This document shows, in pieces, positions 33,836 through 64,000 of a stretch of DNA of 64,000 bases. Under the pieces are notes generated by a model. It saw only the letters and a program-made list of their open reading frames with translations, was not told the DNA's origin and searched no databases. The stretch's first letter is position 1. Each line of letters starts with the position of its first letter. Made by a program: the position numbers and the translations under genes. This stretch comes from Channallabes apus (lineage: Eukaryota; Chordata; Actinopteri; Siluriformes; Clariidae), in NCBI GenBank assembly GCA_030522415.1, contig CM060127.1, positions 13,612,646-13,676,645 of the forward strand. Reading direction: 5' to 3'.

Positions 33836-35620
33836 CCCTGACGCACATACAAATACACGTTGAATGAAAAACTGATCCTGGACTTATACTGTAGGTCTGA
33901 AAAAAAAAAAAAAAAAAGCTATTGTACTTGTCCAGGTAACAGATAAGAAGAGTACCCATACCTAAACCAAAGTCCGAGTATTAAAAAAAAAAAAAGGGCG
34001 GTTAAATAAAATTAAACCTGGAGAATAGTAAAAACTGGCTTTAAATAAAGGCACTATAGATGAGTGCAACATTGGGGCCAGCTGTATATTCGATTACATG
34101 GCAACATGAATTAATATTTTTTATTATGAAATTAGACAAAAAAAAAAAAAAAAAGGAATAAACTGATAATTTTCTTTGTGGTCACTGGCTTAACTTCTAA
34201 ATACAGTACTGGGAATTCTCAGAATTTAAAGAGTGAATAAACCAGAACCTGGAGCACAATTGTTCTCTTACTTGATGCATTTTCTCATGGTCTGGATCTA
34301 AGTGGGTCGCATTTCTGCATTTTGCTAAGGCGAGTCTACTTATGGCAACTACAAACATGCCACGTCTATGTTCTTAACCTACAGGATTAGACCGTGGCTG
34401 TTTGTTGTTTTGGCTTAAAACGTCTCAACACTTACCCTCACTGAAAGTCGCCAAATGGTCCCTTATCTTATGCTGTATTCAACTACAGGATGCAAGACTT
34501 GGTTTTACCTCAGACAGGGGAAAATTAAATCCTAGCTCTGCTCGATTATGGAAAAAAATTATAATTATGACAAGTTAAAGTGATAATGACTTTGTAAATC
34601 ATGCATTTTTTTTTAACTTTAAAATTTTTTTGTTTAGTTTTTTGTTTGGGTTTTAACAGCGGATTTTCTTGACCTTTAAAAGGTCCAGTGTTTTTCATAT
34701 ATAATGTAATTTTATATTTCAGACTCCCTTTATTTCACTCCTGCTCCGTACAGTGTTTCAGTGTCTATGTAAATGAGCTGCTCCTGAGCCACGACCCTAC
34801 AGAGAACAAAAGAGCTGAACAACAATCCAGGGGAGGGGCTCGTTTTATATGAGGTCACACTAGGGGAAAGCTCTCAACAATGTAGAAATGGAAAAAGGAC
34901 AAAAAGCAGGATTCCCCCCCCCCCTCCCTGTTTCCTTTGTACACTTAAACTATGCATAATAGGTGGCCTTTAAATACATTTAACTGTAAAAGTAATAGAA
35001 AAAAATGAATGTAAAAATTAGATAAAACTCCACAGCCTGGATGAGAGGGAGTCGGAGCTTATAATGAGGGGCGAAAGCTCACCGCTGTAAAGCAAACATA
35101 CATGCTGGATTCATAACCCGAAGCAAAAACACCACTTTTTGTGACAGAACAGCACCGTGCTGTCGATTATTTTCTCATAAGAATGATTTGCTTGTGCAGA
35201 AAATGATCCTTTGTACAAAAAACGATTTCTGAAATTTGAATTTATTTCCTAACTTTACATATGCATTTTTATTTCTATATCTGTCTGCTTTACATATTAA
35301 AATTAATATGGAAATGTCAATATAATATCACAAGCAAAATATATTACTGAGATCATAGTGTAAATCATAATAAAACAAAAAAACAATACTGATAAATGAA
35401 AGCTGTCCATTGCGTCTTCTATCCAGGAAGGAAAGTGTCAAGGGAGATATGATGGGGAGGGATTCCCTCGGCTCAAACTCGGACAGGAGAAGGAGGAGAG
35501 GAAGAAGATGGAACGAACTCTGAGCCGGTGCGGAGGTGGGGAAACGTCAAACGTGCGAGTCCTTTCTCTCCCCGTGCTGCGGCTCAGTGTGTTCGTGTCA
35601 GTCATTAAGGCTGAATAAGG
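33836..35620. other. Tail-to-tail 3' UTR region of TECR and SAMD1
   Basis: TECR (plus) ends at 33835. AATAAA signals follow at about 34006 and at 34044-34049. SAMD1 (minus) ends at 35621, and minus-strand AATAAA candidates lie near 35231 and 34727. Poly-A runs at about 33900-33917, 33984-33995 and 34139-34155 are seen. No mobile element is recognised. Confidence 0.55.
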
Positions 35621-50986
<15,366 letters not shown>

Positions 50987-51529
50987 GATCCACTCGGGGA
51001 AATAAAAAAAAACCCCGGAAAACTTTGTTTTTCAGATTTGTTCCAAAACCAGCGACCTGATTATTTAATCCTGCAGAAAGAACGCGCGCGCGCACACTCG
51101 TTCTGTGTGTGCGTGTTGGAGAAGAACGGAAACATTAGCTCCAGCTACTGTACGCGTGCGTTCGCTCGCATCGTGCGCTTAAGGTGGAACGGATGAGATA
51201 CGCTGCGCGCGCGCCACAAAGACTCGCGCCTTGCTTAAGGTGGAATTGCGGATGCGCGGCGTTTATGTACGTAAACTGTCTAGTACATCAGTTTAACCCC
51301 GGAGTCTGGCAATGTTGCAACACAGTCATTGTTAAATCCACACGATGCGCAGACAAAGAACCCAAGGATTTTTTAAAACTCGAATATATTAATCATACTC
51401 TATACATCATCACCTGAAGAAAAGTATGGGGTTTTCTCAAATATTTGCTAAAACAGCTTAATTTTTTTGGGCAGTCTAAAGAAAGTCAGGCCAAATTTTT
51501 TATCCCAGTACAATTCAATTACATTTTGG

Positions 51530-52050
51530 ACAGAATTCATTAGAGACACCTTGTTAGGGCTTGCTACTGGGTTGGACCTGCTTTTGCCTTCAGAACTGCT
51601 TTAATTCTTGACATCTCAACACGGTGCTAGAAAAACTCCTTAGAAATGATTGTATTTCTGCAGATTTCTTGCCTGCACATCAATGATGCGATTATCTCCT
51701 GTCCTACATCCCAAAGCCGCTCTACTGGATTGAGATCTGGTGACTGTCACTTGCCACTGTCGCCGTCGTCCTCGGCTTGATCTTCAGGGACAACCTTATC
51801 ATTTTTATTCATACACATTCACATTTCATACAAACGTAATTCTTTTGATTGTGTAAAGCTGCTTTGCGGCAATGTCAATTGTTAAAAGCACTATACAAGT
51901 AAAATAGAATTGAATTAGACCAGGCAACATTTTTACAATATTCTGTTGTCTAATTTTGGCCAGACAATGCTCACCTCATATGGCTCAGTTTCCTGTTCTT
52001 AAGTGACAGGAATGGCACCCAGTGTCGCCAATCTCCTCTGACATCAACTG
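51530..52050 (-). repeat. Tc1-like remnant with an L2-like 3' end inserted
   Basis: About 51540-51745 (CTTGTTAGGGCTTGCTACTG, ATTGAGATCTGGTGACTG) and about 51920-52030 (AGACCAGGCAACATTTTTAC, CAGTTTCCTGTTCTTAAGTG) are two separated parts of one minus-oriented Tc1 transposon family. Between them, 51745-51917 ends AAAGCTGCTTTGCGGCAATG, then ACTATACAAGTAAAAT, the L2-like 3' end seen at 26175. The LINE end therefore jumped into the Tc1 copy or replaced its middle. Confidence 0.6.
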
Positions 52051-52096
52051 TACTGGATTTTTCCCCCAGACCATTCTCTGTATTGTTTTGTTTGAG

Positions 52097-52097
<1 letters not shown>

Positions 52098-52144
<47 letters not shown>

Positions 52145-52300
52145 TATACAGTTATACAGTATATAGTGTATATATATATATCTACTGTATCTTTCTCTCT
52201 CTATACACACAAAGTTATACACATATAGTGTATATATATATATACACACACACAGTTATACAGTATACATATACAGTTATACATATACAGTCTCTCTCTC
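52098..52300 (+). repeat. (TA)n and (CA)n microsatellite cluster
   Basis: A pure TA run at about 52098-52135 is followed by alternating TATA/CACA blocks and ACAGTTATACA phrases repeated several times to about 52290, then a CT run. Confidence 0.9.
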
Positions 52301-53144
52301 TCACCTAAAAGATTATTAGGAACACCTGTTCAATTTCTCATTAATGCAATTATCTAATCAACCAATCACATGACAGTTGCTTCAATGCATTTAGGGGTGT
52401 GGTCCTGGTCAAGACAATCTCCTGAACTCCAAACTGAATGTCAGAATGGGAAAGAAAGGTGATTTAAGCAATTTTGAGCGTAGCATGGTTGTTGGTGCCA
52501 GACGGGCCGGTCTGAGTATTTCATAGTCTGCTCAGTTACTGGGATTTTCACGCACAACCATTTCTAGGGTTTACAAAGAATGGTGTGAAAAGGGAAAAAC
52601 ATCCAGTATGTGGCAGTTCTGTGGGTGAAAATGCCTTGTTGATGCTAGAGGTCAGAGGAGAATGGGCCGATTGATTCAAGCTGATAGAAGAGCAACTTTG
52701 ACTGAAATAACCACTCGTTACAACCAAGGTATGCAGCAAAGCATTTGTGAAGCCACAACACGCACAACCTTGAGGCGGATGGACTACAACAGCAGAAGAC
52801 TCCACCGGGTACCACTCATCTCCACTACTAATAGGAAAAAGAGGCTACAATTTGCACAAGCTCACCAAAATTGGACAGTTGAAGACTGGAAAAAATGTTG
52901 CCTGGTCTGATGAGTCTCGATTTCTGTTGAGACATTCACATGGTAGAGTCAGAATTTGGCGAAAACAGAATAACATGGATCCATCATGCCTTGTTACCAC
53001 TGTGCAGGCTGGTGGTGGTGGTGTAATGGTGTGGGGGATGTTTTCTTGGCACACTTCAGGCCCCTTAGTGCCAATTGGGCATCGTTTAAATGCCACGGCC
53101 TACCTGAGCATTGTTTCTGACCATGTCCATCCATTTATGACCAC
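52301..53144 (+). pseudogene. Tc1-like element, 5' two thirds, frameshifted and truncated
   Basis: The left end CACCTAAAAGATTATTAGGA is the terminal repeat of a common fish Tc1 family. The transposase is visible in pieces: about 52662-52885 (MGRLIQADRRATLTEITTRY, NRKKRLQFAQAHQNW) and about 52890-53140 (NVAWSDESRFLLRHSHGRVR, TTVQAGGGGVMVWGMFSW). An extra A in the run at 52890-52895 breaks the frame just before the first catalytic Asp in WSDESRF. An in-frame stop also lies earlier (near 52525). The homology ends abruptly at PFMTT (about 53144); the second and third catalytic acids and the right terminal repeat are missing. Confidence 0.85.
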
Positions 53145-53540
53145 AATAGGGCTGACGGCTGTGTAGTAACCTGACTTCTGCACAACACAACTGATGGTCC
53201 CAACCCCATTGATAAAGCAAGTAATTCTACTAATTAACCCTGATAAGGCACATCTGTGAAGTGAAAACCATTTCAGGTGACTACCTCTTGAAGCTCATCG
53301 AGAGACTGCCAAGAGTATTCAAAGCAGTAATCAGAGCAAAGGGTGGCTATTTTGAAGAAAGTAGAATATAAAACATGTTTTCAGTTATTTCCCCTTTTTT
53401 TGTTAAGTACATAACTCCACGTGTGTTCATTCATAGTATTGATGCCTTCAGTGAGAATCTACCAATGTAAATGGTCATGAAAATAAAGAACACACATTGA
53501 ATGAGTGAAGGTGTGTCCAAACTTTTGGCCTGTACTGTGT
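53145..53540 (-). mobile_element. End of a second Tc1-like family fused to the first
   Basis: Directly after the break, the text AATAGGGCTGACGGCTGTG, CTTGAAGCTCATCGAGAGAC and AGGTGTGTCCAAACTTTTGG, ending in CCTGTACTGT, belongs to another fish Tc1 family, read from its interior out to its terminal repeat. The same terminal repeat is seen in the MITE remnant at 27775-28135. No transposase frame is left in this part. Confidence 0.75.
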
Positions 53541-54080
53541 ATTTATTTATGTATGTATGTATGTATGTGTGTGTATATATATATAAAAATCACACACAAG
53601 TTCTCAGACTTGACGAACCAGCGTTTTACAGTCTGCACATGCAACTAAATTTGATGCACAGAAACCGGTCCAGTACACTTCCTACCATTGTACTGATTTA
53701 AAAATAAATTAATAAATTGGATATAATTTACAAAAATGAGCCAGCTTCATGAAGAGCTTCACGGTATATAAATGTTTGATCGGAAGATCTCAATTGTCCT
53801 GCACAGAGCTCCTAAATGAACTCAACCTCACTGAACCAACACTTTTGAGATGAAATACTATTGAAGCCTCTTAGACATCCCAACCCACGTCAACTTTATC
53901 CCGAGAATAAAAACAATAATTTATCACTTAAGATTTTAATCTAAACATATTTCATGAATTATAAAATGAAGATTTGCATACAAATGGATCGTTACAATGC
54001 CCATGAGTGTCCTCTGTCTTCGTATACGAAAGAAAGAGTTTTAAAAGAATCAAATCAAGCAGGACCCAGGTTTTCTTTGT
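53541..54080. other. Intergenic DNA between Tc1 debris and PRKACA
   Basis: A GTAT microsatellite at about 53550-53570 and AT-rich DNA. No gene or bounded repeat is recognised. Confidence 0.45.
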
Positions 54081-54084
54081 CATT

Positions 54085-56606
54085 TTAACAATTAAAACTT
54101 TATTGGAATGATACATGTTGCAAAATATTATTCTGTGTATTTTTTAATCTTTTTTTTTTTTGGCTTTTTTTTTAATTTTATTTTTTTTATACATACTCCA
54201 TGTGTCTTACAGGGTTTTTTTCCATCAAGTTCTCCAGAAAGTAAAATAATTAAGACTGTTAAAGGCAGAAGAATATACAGTATTGTTTCCCGAAAAAAGG
54301 TACAATTAGACCAACACCATCACCATACCTGCGTCGGGAGAAAAAGAGTTTCTCGTTATTGAAAATACACTTAGAAAATATGACAAAAAAAAAAAAAAGA
54401 GAGAAGAAAGAAAAAAAATCAATAACGGTGGTGTTTGTTTTTTCTTTCTTTCCTGGCTGTGATTTTTAAAAAGAAAACAGAAGTGTAGGGACGTGGACGA
54501 AGGCATGGGGACTTGATGCGTGAGAAGCTGATTGACGATATAATGATAAGAGATGGAGAGGAGGGTGTGTGACTAAACATGATTTCCTTTCTTTCTTTAT
54601 TCATTTATTAGTGAGGGTGAAGAGGACACAGAGAGGGCGAGGAGAGAGCGCTGAGAGAACCATGCTAAAAGATGACGTATTAAGTTAGAGGTGCTTCTGA
54701 ACTTTTAGATCTTTGGTTGCTGGAAAACGCTGCAGAGAAGAAGCACCTGGAAATCTTGGACCAGCTCTAGAAGTTTTCACACTGTATCAGAATGTGACTG
54801 GCAAAGAACTGATCCTGGATCAGCTTTACATTAAGGAATAATAATCTTCTCAAAAGTGTTCCTGCACCCAAGCCCGGAGACAAACAAAACGTTCTTTGAG
54901 AAGGGGCTATTTCTTCAAAATTTTTTTGCAGAGAATGGTGTTTCTCAGTTACTCATCCCCTCAACAGCAATCAAAAGAAAAATTAAGGTAGAAAAATTAA
55001 AACGCTAGGCTTCTTAAATAAAGTGTTAACATGAATGTGAGGCAACAATGAACAAAACAATAAAATTAAGCTTTTTTTCTTCTTTTTTTGTTAAGGAAGC
55101 GCTCAAAAACTAAATACTTTATAGCTCTGGTCGCATTTCCTCAAAACGTCCTTCAGAAGAAGTTCTCACTAAACGGATTGTTCCAAAAAAAAAAAAAAAA
55201 AAAAAAGATAGTGCATCACGGGAGATCACCACAGACCTTCACCGAGACGCACTGAGATCGTGTACACTTCAACGAATCATGAATCGTTTTTTCCTTTCCA
55301 TAAAGAGACGTGCTGAGGATGAAGAGCTCTCACTGAAAAGAGATCATCCTACACACAGACACCCTTAGCTGAGGGGGAAAAAAGCAAGCAGATGCCATTA
55401 CCTTAGTCATAAAGTTGGAGGAAAGCACAAAAAGAAAAAGATGAGAAGCAAGCCAGACCGATGTTGTAAGCTTCACTGGGACAACGCAAATATCCAAATA
55501 CACATCCAGTCAAAAAGTAAATGCGCCGTTTTCTATTTCAGTAACAACTTACTTCATTAAAGAATCGATGTCATGAGCGACAGTGTATTATATAAGGCTA
55601 TGCTACGTTGGTAATATCCAGGGAGCTCGCAACCGCAACAGGACAGCGTTCCCTGAAAATGTACAAAGCGTTCCCATTCCGATGATGACACAGATGTGCT
55701 CTCTGGGTGGGAGGGGCATACCCTTTCTCTGTCCTGTCAATCACAGTGACGCTACCCAATCATGAGCATCTGCATGCTTAAGTATGAGGAAGAGGGCAAT
55801 CGGCTTCTTGGCTTGTGAAAGAGAGCTGCTTAAAAAGATATTTATGTGATACCTAAAAAATAACTAGGTTAGATTATATTAAAGTCACATGATTTCACAG
55901 AACATCGTGATAAGTTGTGATGTTGCTTAGCAACGAGTCTACGGTTTTCTGTCCCGGAAAGTAAAGTAGCAAATCTTCCTGCTCTCGACATCTAAGCCCC
56001 ACCCCTTTTTACAGAGCACAAAATTCAAAGAGAAAAGGAAGTCAGCCTGAGGACTTTGGGAGGGGGGGAGGGGGGGGGGCGAGACGGCCCTTTAAGGGTG
56101 ATTTCATTTTAGTCTAAAAGCAAGTCAGGTATGCAGAGGACTTGTCACTAATGACTTCTCACAAACTAACAAACAGGTATTCCCATACATGTTGCTCCCG
56201 TACAAATCACATCCTTATGTGGTTTTTACTTTAAACCAAGGGGGGCTGGGTTAGGGTTAAAAAATATAATAATAAAAAATGAAGATGCAAGACATGAGAG
56301 ATGATGTAAATGACAGAAGAACGAGCAGTAGGACCGGCATGGGAATTTCACGATGATTTGGCTCCCCTCCCTTATCACAAGAGAGCCGTTGTACCCTGTT
56401 TCGGTATTGCTCGAACAGATTTGGGACGTGAAGACGCGAAAAAGCAAAGTTAATAAAAACAAAAAGAAAGTAATGTTGACCAAAAATGAGTAGAAGAAGA
56501 CAAAAGAGCAGAGACTTAAACAGCAAAGTGATGTTTAAAAAAAAAAAAAAAAAAAAAACTTGAGCTGCTATGTTAGATGCACTTTGTTTCAGTACCAGAG
56601 ATGAAG

Positions 56607-56653
<47 letters not shown>

Positions 56654-56660
56654 TGTGTGT

Positions 56661-56695
<35 letters not shown>

Positions 56696-57068
56696 CCGTA
56701 CTTCTACTTAGATGGCCCTCGCTATGACTCTGAAAGATGTTAATGGATATCTTTATAATTCTACCAAAAAAAAAAACAATAAGCAAAATTTCCTTGAAAG
56801 ATCATTCTTGTAATTTTTTTTTTAATATCCCCCCCTTCACTCTCTCCCTCGGTCTCCTGTGTGGGTGTATATATATATGTGCATGGGTGGGTGTATATAT
56901 ATTTGTGTGCGTTTGTGTGTGTATACAGGGGGGGGGGTCTACATTGTTGTTCTTGTTGTTTACTGAATACAGACAAGTCCAGTCCATCACGTTCCCTCTC
57001 TTTCTTATGCCCCACACTCCACCGTCCATATCGCTCCGTCATTCTCTCTCCATCTCTCCAGGCTGGCT
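54085..57068 (-). other. prkaca: Probable PRKACA 3' UTR
   Basis: About 3 kb between the PRKACA stop codon and a minus-strand AATAAA at 54099-54104. No transposon ends are recognised in it, unlike the flanking DNA. It has poly-A/T runs (about 55183-55206, 56537-56558), a (GT)n tract at 56611-56650 with a (GA)n run after it, and a G-rich stretch at 56059-56083. Long 3' UTRs are usual for vertebrate kinase genes, but the end is inferred from the signal only. Confidence 0.5.
54099..54104 (-). terminator. prkaca: Candidate polyadenylation signal of PRKACA
   Basis: AATAAA on the minus strand (TTTATT on plus), the last strong signal before transposon-derived sequence. Cleavage would fall near 54080. 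Confidence 0.4.

Positions 57069-64000
<6,932 letters not shown>

Overview
The window is eukaryotic nuclear DNA and almost certainly from a teleost fish. It has intron-split vertebrate genes, long AT-rich introns, and a dense load of fish-type transposons (Tc1/mariner, hAT, PIF/Harbinger-like MITEs, tRNA-derived SINEs with a V-SINE-like core, L1/Tx1-, L2- and Rex1/CR1-like LINEs). Nothing prokaryotic is present. An ostariophysan such as a catfish or cyprinid relative is plausible from the repeat style, but this is only an inference.

Four host genes can be read exon by exon. DNAJB1 (minus, 14314-17338, 3 exons, 334 aa, complete) is an Hsp40 co-chaperone with a perfect heat-shock element upstream. 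TECR or a close paralogue (plus, 25559-33835, 11 exons, 342 aa, complete) is the last enzyme of the very-long-chain fatty-acid elongation cycle and carries an unusual N-terminal extension. SAMD1 (minus, 35621-50986, 6 exons, 378 aa, complete) has an N-terminal winged helix that reads CpG-island DNA and a C-terminal SAM domain. PRKACA (minus, 57069-63726, last five coding exons) is the C-terminal 211 residues of the cAMP-dependent protein kinase catalytic subunit; its 5' exons lie beyond the right edge. DNAJB1 and TECR are head to head, TECR and SAMD1 are tail to tail, and SAMD1 and PRKACA are head to tail. The genes do not form a pathway. The block is a compact version of a human chromosome 19p13 neighbourhood.

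Layout. 1-6535: intergenic repeats, including a Tc1 element with two nonsense codons (2745-4348) and a PIF/Harbinger-like MITE (5484-6265). 6551-12314: a complete L1/Tx1-like LINE with both ORFs open and a perfect 15-bp target-site duplication. 12330-13990: unique DNA plus a degenerate minisatellite. 14-17.8 kb: DNAJB1. 17.8-25.2 kb: SINE, Tc1 and LINE debris. 25.2-34.2 kb: TECR with repeat-rich introns. 35.6-51.3 kb: SAMD1, whose first intron is a nest of four hAT-like elements and two SINEs. 51.4-53.6 kb: Tc1 remnants, one pair fused. 54.1-64 kb: PRKACA 3' UTR and exons; the introns hold a degenerate minisatellite, a CA/CG tract with Z-DNA potential and MITEs.

I see no new biological system. 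The most notable items are the apparently intact LINE, the nested hAT/SINE history in SAMD1 intron 1, a shared cargo fragment between two unrelated MITE types, and the TECR N-terminal extension.
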